Shown piece by piece: positions 56,320-64,000 of a stretch of DNA of 64,000 bases. The stretch covers positions 2,058,501 through 2,122,500 of the forward strand of contig NC_015496.1 of assembly GCF_000212355.1 (NCBI RefSeq). Reading direction: 5' to 3'. The notes below the pieces were generated by a model. That model made no database searches, was not told the DNA's origin, and saw nothing but the letters and a program-made list of their open reading frames with translations. The position numbers and the translations under genes were made by a program. Every line of letters starts with the position of its first letter. Position 1 is the stretch's first letter. Source of the DNA: Dokdonia sp. 4H-3-7-5. Lineage in GTDB: Bacteria; Bacteroidota; Bacteroidia; Flavobacteriales; Flavobacteriaceae.

Positions 56320-56949
56320 ATGGATATCATATTAAAATACTTTCCTGATCTCACCGAAACTCAAATTGAGCAATTCTCAAAATTGAAGGATTTATATCAC
56401 GACTGGAATCTTAAAATCAATGTTGTGAGCCGTAAGGATATTGATGAAATATACTTACGTCATGTACTACACTCACTGGGCATTGCAAAGATACAGCGAT
56501 TTAACCCTGGAAGTAAAATTCTTGACGTGGGTACTGGAGGAGGATTTCCAGGAGTACCACTAGCGATACTACACCCAGAGGTGAATTTTCACCTAGTAGA
56601 TAGCATTGGTAAAAAAATCAAAGTAGTAAACGAGGTTGTAGAGGGTCTTGGTATTACAAATGTAAAGACAACAAACGATCGCGTTGAGACCGTAAAAGAT
56701 CAATATGACTTTGTAGTTTCTCGCGCAGTAGCCCAAATGGAAACATTTGTGCACTGGGTAAAAGGTCGTATTGCCAAAAAGTCTACTCACGAACTCAAGA
56801 ATGGAATTCTTTACTTAAAAGGTGGCGATCTTACAGAAGAGCTTCAAAAGTACACGACTACCACCATCTATGAACTTCCTTTATTTTTTGAAGAAGAGTT
56901 TTTCGAAACTAAAAAGGTAGTACACTTACCTATGAAGTTTAAGGGGTAA
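56320..56949 (+). CDS. rsmG: 16S rRNA (guanine-N7) methyltransferase
   Basis: 209 aa. Methylates G527 of 16S rRNA with S-adenosylmethionine. Visible: LYHDWNLKINVVSRKDIDEIYLRHVLHSL (in parts), motif I ILDVGTGGGFPGVPLAI at about 68-84, and DFVVSRAVAQMETF. Normal length. Not beside mnmG or parA as in many bacteria. Followed by a long hairpin terminator. Confidence 0.96.
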   Translation: MDIILKYFPDLTETQIEQFSKLKDLYHDWNLKINVVSRKDIDEIYLRHVLHSLGIAKIQRFNPGSKILDVGTGGGFPGVPLAILHPEVNFHLVDSIGKKIKVVNEVVEGLGITNVKTTNDRVETVKDQYDFVVSRAVAQMETFVHWVKGRIAKKSTHELKNGILYLKGGDLTEELQKYTTTTIYELPLFFEEEFFETKKVVHLPMKFKG

Positions 56950-56970
56950 AACTTTTATAGTCATATATTT

Positions 56971-57021
56971 AATTCCAAAGTTTATAGTAAGAATGCTTAT
57001 TGTAGACTTTGGAATTTTTTC
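56971..57021 (+). terminator. rsmG terminator
   Basis: Outer stem AATTCCAAAGT (56971-56981) / ACTTTGGAATT (57005-57015), with an inner pairing GTAAG/CTTAT-like, followed by TTTT. Confidence 0.82.
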
Positions 57022-57102
57022 ATTTTAAAACTTTTTTAAATTTACGAGGCAACCTTTTACAAAGAGCCTGCGTCTTTATAGATAGAAACCCATCAATCAA
57101 GT

Positions 57103-57672
57103 ATGAAAGTCATACAGTTTAATAACGAGAAACAGCTTATTAAAAAAGCTATAAAAGGCAATAGAGATGCTCAACGAGCACTCTATGAGCAGCACGCGCC
57201 TAAGATGCTAAGTGTGTGTCGTTATTATATAAAGGATGTTCACCAGGCAGAGGAGGCTATGTGTAATGGGTTTTTAAAAGTATTTACAAAGCTAGATAGT
57301 TTTAAAAATGCAGGAAGCTTTGAGGGATGGATACGCAGGATTATGGTAAGAGAGAGCATTTCTTACTTGCGTGCGTTAAAGAAATTGTATTTCAAAGAAG
57401 ATGGTGAGATTGAGAGTAACGATGCTATAAATAATATCCAGACAGATCTCGAGGTGGCACACATCCAGAGTTTAATAGATGATCTGCCAGAGGGATACCG
57501 TGTAGTCTTTATAATGTACGCTATAGAAGGATACAAACATAAGGAAATAGCGACTACACTAGGAATAAGTGAGAGCACCTCAAAAAGTCAATTATTTAAA
57601 GCAAGGAGGCAATTGCAAGCAAAACTTGAAGAAGAATTAATTAATAATGTGACCAATGAAGTTAGAAGATAA
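57103..57672 (+). CDS. RNA polymerase ECF-type sigma factor
   Basis: 189 aa. Sigma region 2 (about 10-85, ALYEQHAPKMLSVCRYYIKD, SFEGWIRRIMVRESISYLR in parts) and region 4 (about 120-180, LPEGYRVVFIMYAIEGYKHKEIATTLGISESTSKSQLFKAR in parts) with its helix-turn-helix. Length and absence of regions 1 and 3 fit group 4. The stop overlaps the next gene by 17 bp, and that gene looks like a membrane anti-sigma protein, so the factor probably reports an envelope signal. Target promoters are not known. Confidence 0.93.
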   Translation: MKVIQFNNEKQLIKKAIKGNRDAQRALYEQHAPKMLSVCRYYIKDVHQAEEAMCNGFLKVFTKLDSFKNAGSFEGWIRRIMVRESISYLRALKKLYFKEDGEIESNDAINNIQTDLEVAHIQSLIDDLPEGYRVVFIMYAIEGYKHKEIATTLGISESTSKSQLFKARRQLQAKLEEELINNVTNEVRR

Positions 57673-58456
57673 TTTTAAAGAAAAGTTGGAAGGTCGCCGT
57701 ATAGCACCTACCGCATCTGCTTGGGATCGTATAGAGGGTAAACTTGAGACGGAGCAGGGTAAAAAGAAAAATGGCATAGTGTTCTGGCTTGCTATTGCGG
57801 CTAGCTTTATTGCAGGTGTTTTTCTTACAGCTATCATTTTTGGAGATGATACTGATGGAATAGAAAATCAAATAGTACAAACGCCAGAAACTATTAATAA
57901 TACCATCGATAAAGAAGATGCAAGTAATATTGATGTAAGGAACACTGAGAACATACAGATGGTAGGGGTTGTAGAAAAAGATGCTGCAGCAGAGGTGGAG
58001 AAGGATGAAGTTACGCTTTCGCGAAAGCGTGATGCGAAGCAAAAAACTAATACTGCTGCTACCAAAACATACCGCAATAATTATAAGCCAACAGCCACAG
58101 TTGCTTCAACTAAAAACTATGCCGTAGCTAAGGTAGATAAGGAAAATGACGGAATGGTAAGTGATAAGTCATTTAACAAGGCTTATGTGTCTCAAGAAAA
58201 TAATGGCGTAACAGTTGCTGATGCAAGTGATTTTTCTGTAACTGATGATGAGGTCGATATGCTACTTAAAAATGCACAAACTGAAATAAAGCGACAGAAA
58301 ATCTATGAAGCACAAACTCCAGTGGTAAATGCAAACGAATTACTGCTAGATGTTGAGGCGGCTATAGATCCAGACTCTTTTAAAGATAGAATGTTCCGTA
58401 CGCTTAAAAAAGAGTTTAATAGAGCCGTAGAGGCAGTTGCAAATAAAGATAATTAA
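57656..58456 (+). CDS. Putative membrane anti-sigma factor
   Basis: 266 aa. Cytoplasmic N-terminus (MKLEDNFKEKLEGRRIAPTA, ASAWDRIEGKL), one membrane segment (about 41-62, VFWLAIAASFIAGVFLTAI), then a long charged, Ala/Asn/Val-rich periplasmic part. This resembles the one-TM proteins encoded after flavobacterial ECF sigma factors; it overlaps the sigma gene by 17 bp, so expression is coupled. A zinc HxxxCxxC motif is not present, so the name anti-sigma is an inference from position and topology. Residues 120-125 TLSRKR are encoded by an exact palindromic repeat. Confidence 0.65.
   Translation: MKLEDNFKEKLEGRRIAPTASAWDRIEGKLETEQGKKKNGIVFWLAIAASFIAGVFLTAIIFGDDTDGIENQIVQTPETINNTIDKEDASNIDVRNTENIQMVGVVEKDAAAEVEKDEVTLSRKRDAKQKTNTAATKTYRNNYKPTATVASTKNYAVAKVDKENDGMVSDKSFNKAYVSQENNGVTVADASDFSVTDDEVDMLLKNAQTEIKRQKIYEAQTPVVNANELLLDVEAAIDPDSFKDRMFRTLKKEFNRAVEAVANKDN
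58015..58029. repeat. Palindromic repeat copy 9 (inside the anti-sigma-like gene)
   Basis: Exact GCTTTCGCGAAAGCG, extended to an 18-bp perfect palindrome (58013-58030), read acg-ctt-tcg-cga-aag-cgt as Thr-Leu-Ser-Arg-Lys-Arg. Confidence 0.92.
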
Positions 58457-58507
58457 GAAAATTCATCAATAACGCGCCATCATCGAGCGCACAAAACAAA
58501 AACAATT

Positions 58508-59677
58508 ATGAAGTCAATTATTAAAATTGCCCTAGCGGCAACAGTGATCATCTTTGCCCAAAATGTGCATGCGCAAGACACAGAATCGCCTGTGGAGACA
58601 GAAAGTAAAAGAGAAAAGAAGCAACGAGAGATAAAGGAAAAACTTGTAGATTTTGAAGACAAGAATAAAGACTTAATTAGTGGATTTAGACAAGAGCAGG
58701 TTGAAGTTCTCAAAGAAAGACGAGAGCAAGTAATAGAAGACTGGAAGCAAGTTTTAAAATCTCGAATAGAGTCATTGAATAAATTTAAAAATGAGGATAC
58801 ATATTCCCTTGATGAAATCGAGCAGCGTAAGAAAGAAGCTGCCGAAGAGGTTGCTCTTAATATTGAAAACGAACTAGCAATTATTGATAACCAAATTGAA
58901 CTAGTAAAACGCACTGGACACATTAATCCATCAAAAGGAAACAATATTGAGATAGGACTGGGTAGTATGGATCAAGATGGAAATAGGGTGATAGGTATCG
59001 CTGTAAATAGGAATAAGCCCTCTACCATGAATTATGACAGGCGCACCTATGGAGAAACCGTTTTTGCAATGGGTCTTAATAATGCAATAAGTGATAATGC
59101 AGATATAGGTGATGACTTTTCTATAGGTAAATCTACGTTTGTGGAGTTAGGTTATGCTTGGAAAACGAGAGTTTTTAAAAATTCGGGAGCGCTACAGTTT
59201 AAGTACGGACTCTCCTTACAGAGCAATTTCTTATCTATTAAAGACAACAGAACTCTAGAAAGTGTTGACGGAGAAAATACTTTTCAAGAATTTCCATTTG
59301 ATCTTAAAAAGGCAAAAATCAGAGTGACAAACCTTGTGGTGCCGTTGCATTTTGAATTCGGAGGATGGAAAAAAGAACAGAAGGAAGATTATGTGCGTTA
59401 CAGAACGGGTGGTAAATTTAGAATGGGAATAGGTGGATATGCAGGGGTGCGCTTAGGAACTCAGCAAAAATTAAAATATAAAGAAAATGGCGACCGTGTA
59501 AAAACGAAATCACGTCAAGACTACGACGGTGATAACTTAGTTTACGGACTGTCAAGTTACATAAGAGTGACTGGAGACCTGAGCTTGTATGCTAAGTACG
59601 ATTTGAGTTCGGCGTTTAAAACGGTAGAGCTGGGAGAGGTAAATAACGTTTCTCTTGGATTGCGATTAGACTTATAG
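58508..59677 (+). CDS. Outer-membrane beta-barrel protein with N-terminal coiled coil
   Basis: 389 aa. Signal peptide (cleavage near NVHAQ, about residue 23), a charged coiled-coil helix (about 30-130, rich in Glu/Lys/Arg, EIKEKLVDFEDKNKDLISGF), then a strand-rich C-terminal half with FVELGYAWKTRVFKNSGAL, GGYAGVRLGTQQKLKYKE and a final SLGLRLDL, typical of a small barrel. It follows the sigma and anti-sigma-like genes by 51 bp and may be controlled by or feed signals to them (inference). No named family recognised. Followed by a repeat and a terminator. Confidence 0.72.
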   Translation: MKSIIKIALAATVIIFAQNVHAQDTESPVETESKREKKQREIKEKLVDFEDKNKDLISGFRQEQVEVLKERREQVIEDWKQVLKSRIESLNKFKNEDTYSLDEIEQRKKEAAEEVALNIENELAIIDNQIELVKRTGHINPSKGNNIEIGLGSMDQDGNRVIGIAVNRNKPSTMNYDRRTYGETVFAMGLNNAISDNADIGDDFSIGKSTFVELGYAWKTRVFKNSGALQFKYGLSLQSNFLSIKDNRTLESVDGENTFQEFPFDLKKAKIRVTNLVVPLHFEFGGWKKEQKEDYVRYRTGGKFRMGIGGYAGVRLGTQQKLKYKENGDRVKTKSRQDYDGDNLVYGLSSYIRVTGDLSLYAKYDLSSAFKTVELGEVNNVSLGLRLDL

Positions 59678-59689
59678 GTTAGTTGTTAC

Positions 59690-59704
59690 GCTTTCGCGAA
59701 AGCG
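59690..59704. repeat. Palindromic repeat copy 10 (after the barrel gene)
   Basis: Exact GCTTTCGCGAAAGCG, extended to an 18-bp palindrome (59688-59705), 12 bp after the stop and before the terminator, so transcribed in the mRNA tail. Confidence 0.9.
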
Positions 59705-59717
59705 TGATTAAAAAAAT

Positions 59718-59756
59718 AATAGCTCAGATATTTAAATGTCTGGGCTATTTCTATTT
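59718..59756 (+). terminator. Terminator of the sigma cassette
   Basis: AATAGCTCAGATAT (59718-59731) / ATGTCTGGGCTATT (59736-59749) with two G-U pairs, loop TTAA, followed by TCTATTTC. Confidence 0.75.
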
Positions 59757-59797
59757 CTAAGTGATTCGATTTTGTACACAGCTTACAGCTATTTCTA

Positions 59798-59828
59798 TTG
59801 AAAACTGTTGTATTTTGAAGTACTTTTG
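59798..59828 (+). promoter_or_regulatory. dnaG promoter
   Basis: TTGA (59798-59801), 19 bases, TACTTTTG (59821-59828), the same -7 box as rpsL and carA, 43 bp before the dnaG start. Confidence 0.65.
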
Positions 59829-59870
59829 CAGGCTGCCATTGGCACTTCTTAATTAACACGCTGTACTGTC

Positions 59871-61847
59871 TTGATATCCAAAGAAACCATAGATAAAGTT
59901 TTTGAAACTGCTCGTGTAGAGGAGGTGATAGGCGATTTTGTAGTTCTTAAAAAGTCGGGGTCAAATTTTAAAGGGCTCTCTCCATTTTCTGACGAGCGTA
60001 CGCCTAGTTTTATGGTGAGTCCTGTGAAGCAAATTTGGAAAGATTTCTCTACAGGAAAAGGAGGCTCTGCTGTTTCATTCTTAATGGAACATGAGCATTT
60101 TAGCTATCCAGAAGCCATAAAGTACCTTGCCAAAAAGTACAACATTGAGATAGAGGAGACAGAGCGTACAGATGAGCAAAAGGAGGCTGCAAATGAGCGT
60201 GAGAGTATGTATCTCGTGAGTGAGTATGCTCGTGATTACTTCCATAAAACAATGCTCAACTCTGAACAAGGAAAGGCAATAGGTCTTTCATATTTTAAGG
60301 AAAGAGGTTTTACGGCAGCAACTATTGAAAAATTTGAGTTAGGTTATAATCCTGATCAATGGGATGTTTTTACAAGTGAGGCCATACGTCAAGGATACAA
60401 ACTAGATTACTTAGAAAAAACTGGACTATCCATTGTAAAGGAGGAGAAACAATTTGACCGATTTAAAGGTCGAGTAATGTTTCCTATACACTCTATGAGT
60501 GGTCGTGTGCTTGGTTTTGGGGGTAGAATATTAGATAGTAGTAAGAAAGCTGCAAAGTATCTCAACTCGCCAGAGAGTGATATTTACCATAAGAGTAAAG
60601 TGCTTTATGGTATCTATTATGCAAAGCAATCTATAGCAAAGGAAGATAACTGTTACCTAGTAGAAGGATATACAGATGTGATACAGATGTTTCAATCTGG
60701 TATTGAGAATGTGGTTTCCTCTTCTGGAACGGCACTTACTCCAGAGCAAATACGATTAGTAAATCGTTTGACAAAAAATATTACGGTTCTCTTTGACGGT
60801 GATGCCGCAGGACAGCGAGCTGCACTAAGAGGGATTGATTTGATTCTCGAGCAGGGAATGAACGTAAAGGTGTGTTCTTTTCCAGAGGGTGAGGACCCAG
60901 ATTCTTTTTCGCGAAAGCATAGTAAAGAAGAAATCGTCGCGTTCTTTGATGAAAATGCAAAAGACTTTATACAGTACAAAGCAAATCTTCTTGTAAAAGA
61001 GGCAGCTGGTGATCCTATTAAAAAGGCAGATACTGTGCGTGATATGGTGGAGAGTATTTCAAAAATACCTGATGCCATAAAGCAAGAAATATATGTGCAA
61101 GAGTGTGCACGTATCATGGAGGTTTCTGAAACAGTTCTTTATAATACGCTTGCTCAAATACTTAAAAAAGATAAAAAGGAAACTGTAAAACAAGATCGAG
61201 GTAATCAATCACCACCACCAGAATATATGTCTGTGGTGCCAGATGAGATGCCTAATGCTGTTGAGAAAGTTAATGTGCTTTATGAACTTGAGCGCAAACT
61301 TATAGAGTCTTTACTTTTATATGGCCAGGTAGAGGAGGATTTTGAAGATCTTGTTCTCAAAGAAAATGAGGATGGTAGTCTTGAGCTAGAGCCCATCATT
61401 CATAAGGCAAGAGTTTTTGAGAAAATATATTTAGATCTTCAAGACGATGAGGTGGAATTTACAAATGACCTCTTTAAGGTGCTCTATGGTAAAATAGTGG
61501 CACAAATGCATTTGGATAATAATTTCCAGGTTCAGAACTTTATAAATGAGCTAGCTCCAGAGGAAGCTAGTGAGATATCTAATATTATTCTCAATGATGA
61601 GAAGTATGAGCTTCACCGCTGGGATACACGAGAGGTTTATGTGCGTAAGAAAGATACTTCTGTGGGGCAGTTTGTTACCGAAACAGTATTGAGTCTTAGA
61701 AAATATCTTATTACAGAAAAGATAAAAGAGTTGATGAATCAAACCAAGGATAGTACTGATAATAAAGAAATCATTAAAGATATTCTCGATTATCAATCTC
61801 TCAATACATTGCTAGGTAATAAACTAGGGCGAGTACTATCGGTCTAA
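59871..61847 (+). CDS. dnaG: DNA primase DnaG lacking zinc-finger ligands
   Basis: 658 aa, starting with TTG (59871); the family N-terminus MISKETIDKVFETARVEEVI fixes this start. DnaG makes RNA primers at the replication fork with DnaB helicase. The CHC2 zinc-finger fold is kept (KSGSNFKGLSPFSDERTPSF, in parts), but all four ligands are changed: S37, S40, D58 and T61. The TOPRIM core is intact: YLVEGYTDVIQMF, SSSGTALTPEQIRL and VLFDGDAAGQRAA. The C-terminal helicase-binding region is acidic. It converges with the next gene with a 4-bp overlap. A 12-base repeat piece lies at 60907-60918. Confidence 0.93.
   Translation: MISKETIDKVFETARVEEVIGDFVVLKKSGSNFKGLSPFSDERTPSFMVSPVKQIWKDFSTGKGGSAVSFLMEHEHFSYPEAIKYLAKKYNIEIEETERTDEQKEAANERESMYLVSEYARDYFHKTMLNSEQGKAIGLSYFKERGFTAATIEKFELGYNPDQWDVFTSEAIRQGYKLDYLEKTGLSIVKEEKQFDRFKGRVMFPIHSMSGRVLGFGGRILDSSKKAAKYLNSPESDIYHKSKVLYGIYYAKQSIAKEDNCYLVEGYTDVIQMFQSGIENVVSSSGTALTPEQIRLVNRLTKNITVLFDGDAAGQRAALRGIDLILEQGMNVKVCSFPEGEDPDSFSRKHSKEEIVAFFDENAKDFIQYKANLLVKEAAGDPIKKADTVRDMVESISKIPDAIKQEIYVQECARIMEVSETVLYNTLAQILKKDKKETVKQDRGNQSPPPEYMSVVPDEMPNAVEKVNVLYELERKLIESLLLYGQVEEDFEDLVLKENEDGSLELEPIIHKARVFEKIYLDLQDDEVEFTNDLFKVLYGKIVAQMHLDNNFQVQNFINELAPEEASEISNIILNDEKYELHRWDTREVYVRKKDTSVGQFVTETVLSLRKYLITEKIKELMNQTKDSTDNKEIIKDILDYQSLNTLLGNKLGRVLSV
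60907..60918. repeat. Palindromic repeat fragment inside dnaG
   Basis: TTTCGCGAAAGC, 12 bases of the repeat, read in frame as Phe-Ser-Arg-Lys-His (ttt-tcg-cga-aag-cat). Confidence 0.55.
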
Positions 61848-62482
61848 ACGTGACTGCTCTGTAATAATCTTGCGTGCTTTATAAGCTCTGCAACGTTTTG
61901 TGCTTCTAGTTTTTTAAGGAGTCTCATTTTATAAGTACTTACTGTCTTCTCATTAATGTCTAGCTCTGCTGCAATTTCCTTATTGCGCTTTCCATTAGAT
62001 AATAAGTTTAATACTTCTATCTCTCTACTAGAGAGTTTTTTGTACTTAAATGCTAGTCCTTGTGTTGCGTTACCATCACTTACGAGTCTCTGGCTAAGGG
62101 CTTCATTAAGATAGATTCCTCCTCGCTGTACTTGGTTTATGGCATTAAGCACGCGCTGTATAGAAGCGGTCTTTGCTACATAACCAGAAGCTCCATATTT
62201 TATAGCACTTAAAGCGTACATCTCTTCTGGATGACAACTTAATACTAGTATCTTGATGTGAGGAAATTCTCTTTTTATAGCCTTTAGTGCAGTAATACTA
62301 TTGAGGTTGGGGATGTCTATCTCGAGAATGAGGATGTCAATCTCTGTTGTAGTCAGGGTGTTAAGTAGGTCATTACCATCGTTAACATGTCCTATAACTT
62401 CATAGTTCCCTTCCGCGAGAAGTATGGAAGTAATTCCTTTACGCGTTATTGGGTGGTGGTCTGCTATTAAAACTTTGTTCAT
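61844..62482 (-). CDS. NarL/FixJ-type response regulator with Glu at the phospho-acceptor site
   Basis: 212 aa. Receiver domain (1-120) followed by a LuxR-type helix-turn-helix (about 147-208, KKLSSREIEVLNLLSNGKRNKEIA in parts). In the receiver the position of the phosphorylated Asp is Glu54 (ILILEIDIP), and the second acidic residue of the Asp pair is His9 (ADHHPITRKG). Ser82 and Lys104 are kept. So normal phosphorylation is unlikely and the protein may act as constitutively active or by another signal. No histidine kinase is adjacent. Function unknown. Confidence 0.85.
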   Translation of the reverse strand: MNKVLIADHHPITRKGITSILLAEGNYEVIGHVNDGNDLLNTLTTTEIDILILEIDIPNLNSITALKAIKREFPHIKILVLSCHPEEMYALSAIKYGASGYVAKTASIQRVLNAINQVQRGGIYLNEALSQRLVSDGNATQGLAFKYKKLSSREIEVLNLLSNGKRNKEIAAELDINEKTVSTYKMRLLKKLEAQNVAELIKHARLLQSSHV

Positions 62483-62606
62483 TAGTTATTTTGTTTAACA
62501 AGTAATGAAACAAGTGATTGAGGGGTAGTACTTGTTTGTTTGCACTGCAAAGTACGCTCAATTGTTTATAGTTTTAACCTTTTTGATGATTTATTCGTTC
62601 AAATAC

Positions 62607-63416
62607 CTACTTTTTTAGGTTAACGGGGATATTGCAGACCGGTATAGGGTTCATTTTGTGCAAATTGGCAGTGTTTAATTTCTTATAAAGATCAAAAACT
62701 CGTCGTTGTTCTGTAGTGAAAGCTTCAACAGTTTTGTTATTATCACCACTCTTAAGTAACTCATCTTGATGCATTGCCCATTCAAGTTGGTCATAAGTTG
62801 CGCCTATTTGATCTTCATCCGTACGATCATCTCCCCATAAGCCATCGGTTGGAGCTGCGTTCTGTATGCTTTCTGGAACGCCAACTGCTGCTGCAAGTTC
62901 AAAAACTTCAGATTTCATAAGGTCTGCAATAGGGCTGAGGTCAACACCGCCATCACCATACTTTGTGTAAAATCCTACGCCGAAGTCTTCTACTTTATTA
63001 CCTGTACCAGCAACGAGGTATTTATGAAGACCCGCAAAGTAATATAAGGTACTCATGCGAAGTCTAGCTCTTGTGTTTGCTAGGCTTAGGTTGAGCTGCT
63101 CGCTGTCTTCTGCAGTTGGGACTGCGCTTTTTAATTGTTCAAAGGTTTCTGTAAGATTCACCTCTAAGCTCGAGACATTTGCAAAACGCTTTTTGAGCTG
63201 GTTGATATGCTCCTTAGCACGAGTCACCTGGCGTTCATCTTGATGTATTGGCATTTCTACACAGAGAACACGTAGTCCAGTTTTTGCACAAAGTGTTGAG
63301 GTAAGTGCACTATCAATACCGCCACTTATACCTATTACAAAGCCAGTCATTCGGGCGTTTGTTGCATATTCTTTAAGCCAGTTTACAATGTGGTCTACTA
63401 CTTTATCGGTTTGCAT
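62607..63416 (-). CDS. nadE: NAD+ synthetase, ammonia-type
   Basis: 269 aa. Converts nicotinate adenine dinucleotide to NAD+ using ATP and ammonia. PP-loop SGGIDS (31-36), TLCAKTGLRVLCVEMP, the GTGNKVEDFGVGFYTKYGDGGVDLSPIAD block (in parts) and LWGDDRTDEDQIGATYDQL. It lacks the N-terminal glutaminase domain, so it uses free ammonia. It is divergent from gldB, a pairing also known from other flavobacteria to my recollection. Confidence 0.95.
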   Translation of the reverse strand: MQTDKVVDHIVNWLKEYATNARMTGFVIGISGGIDSALTSTLCAKTGLRVLCVEMPIHQDERQVTRAKEHINQLKKRFANVSSLEVNLTETFEQLKSAVPTAEDSEQLNLSLANTRARLRMSTLYYFAGLHKYLVAGTGNKVEDFGVGFYTKYGDGGVDLSPIADLMKSEVFELAAAVGVPESIQNAAPTDGLWGDDRTDEDQIGATYDQLEWAMHQDELLKSGDNNKTVEAFTTEQRRVFDLYKKLNTANLHKMNPIPVCNIPVNLKK

Positions 63417-63428
63417 AGGTTGCTCTGT

Positions 63429-63456
63429 TTTGAAGTGCTTTAAATTGGTACTTTTG
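63429..63456 (+). promoter_or_regulatory. Possible gldB promoter
   Basis: TACTTTTG (63449-63456) is a full -7 box; a TTTG lies at 63429-63432 but with only 16 bases between, so the -33 side is uncertain. Confidence 0.45.
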
Positions 63457-63528
63457 TATCCTTAAATGTATAAAATATACACTTTAAGAAAAGGACTCGT
63501 TTTTCTTGAATATAAAGATACAAACTCT

Positions 63529-64000
63529 ATGAATAAAATACTTATAATTCTGTCATTGCTGGTATGCCTTACTAGTTGTAAAGAAGACACAAAGACTCCA
63601 CCAGAAATCAAAGCAATGTCTGTAGATATGAAGGTGAGAAGATTTGATCAACTGTTTGCAGCTGCTTCAAAGGAAGATCTAGCGTCACTAAAAGCAGAGT
63701 TTCCGTATTTGTTTTCAAAAAAAATTCCTGATGAGTACTGGGCACAACGTTTTACAGATACTATACAGCTAGAAATTAACGAGGAGATTGCAAAAGTCTT
63801 TCCGGATTTTAAGAGTGAAAAAGCTTCCATAGAAGATCTTTTTCGTCATATTAAGTATTACTTCCCAGAAACTACAGTTCCTAAGATTGTAACCTTAACG
63901 ACAGAGGTAGATTATAGAAATAAAGTGGTACTTGCAGACAGCCTCTTGTTAATAGGATTAGATACGTACTTAGGTGCAGACCATCATTTTTATGTAGGTA
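63529..64000 (+). CDS. gldB: Gliding-motility lipoprotein GldB (partial, 3' end outside)
   Basis: The frame is open from ATG 63529 to the window end (157 codons). Lipobox LTSC (Cys17) gives a lipoprotein. The sequence MKVRRFDQLFAAA, LKAEFPYLFSKKIPDEYWAQR (in parts), HIKYYFPETTVPKIVTLTTEVDY and ADSLLLIGLDTYLGADH matches GldB. GldB is required for gliding and for the type IX secretion machinery in flavobacteria. The position next to nadE supports the call. Confidence 0.93.
   Translation, partial: MNKILIILSLLVCLTSCKEDTKTPPEIKAMSVDMKVRRFDQLFAAASKEDLASLKAEFPYLFSKKIPDEYWAQRFTDTIQLEINEEIAKVFPDFKSEKASIEDLFRHIKYYFPETTVPKIVTLTTEVDYRNKVVLADSLLLIGLDTYLGADHHFYVG

Noticed and set aside
58480-58944. 154-aa minus-strand open frame opposite the coiled-coil barrel gene
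   Set aside because: A shadow caused by the Glu/Lys-rich coiled coil on the other strand (gives Ser/Phe/Leu-rich mirror); no support.
60692-61117. 141-aa minus-strand open frame inside dnaG
   Set aside because: Lies wholly within the TOPRIM-coding part of dnaG in another frame; Ser/Cys-rich shadow without motifs.

Overview
The window is chromosomal DNA of a marine-type member of the Flavobacteriaceae (Bacteroidota). Evidence: AT-rich sequence; TTTG-N19-TAnnTTTG promoters; A-rich rather than Shine-Dalgarno leaders; three SusC/SusD pairs; a GldB gliding-motility gene beside nadE; and the rplQ-carA-eno-gltA order. The genus is uncertain; a Dokdonia/Krokinobacter-like organism is a reasonable guess. 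No tRNA, rRNA, CRISPR array, phage or insertion sequence was found.

Layout. 1-5.9 kb: end of a HAD hydrolase, a tight three-gene set of exported proteins of unknown role, rarA, a rhomboid protease and an rlmB-type methyltransferase. 6.0-23.7 kb: three minus-strand SusC/SusD outer-membrane uptake operons with accessory lipoproteins but no degradative enzymes, so the substrates cannot be read from context. 23.9-25.6 kb: an Omp85-type barrel. 25.8-42.8 kb: the str-S10-spc-alpha ribosomal superoperon (rpsL to rplQ, without tuf), including secY, infA and rpoA. 43-49.9 kb: a secreted protein, carA, eno, gltA, a GyrI-like protein and a guanidino-modifying enzyme. 49.9-56.1 kb (minus): MepB-like protein, purT, DUF885 peptidase-like lipoprotein, aspartate aminotransferase and a membrane fatty-acid desaturase. 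56.3-64 kb: rsmG, an ECF sigma / anti-sigma-like / outer-membrane protein cassette, dnaG, an unusual NarL-type regulator, nadE and the start of gldB.

The most striking signal not explained by genes is a short perfect palindrome, CGCTTTCGCGAAAGCG. It occurs ten times as an exact 15-mer core, with several near-copies, between genes and inside genes. The in-gene copies lie in three different reading frames, so the DNA or RNA rather than the peptide is conserved. Three copies lie between genes of the ribosomal superoperon, and two of these sit at the tip of larger possible intercistronic hairpins.

Other items worth attention: a NarL-type regulator whose phospho-acceptor Asp is Glu; a primase without its zinc ligands; a shared 89-bp leader/signal-peptide block in two SusC genes and a shared upstream motif in all three; a cysteine-containing domain common to two SusCD-linked lipoproteins; and a 0.7-kb non-coding region before gltA with tandem repeat-plus-hairpin units.
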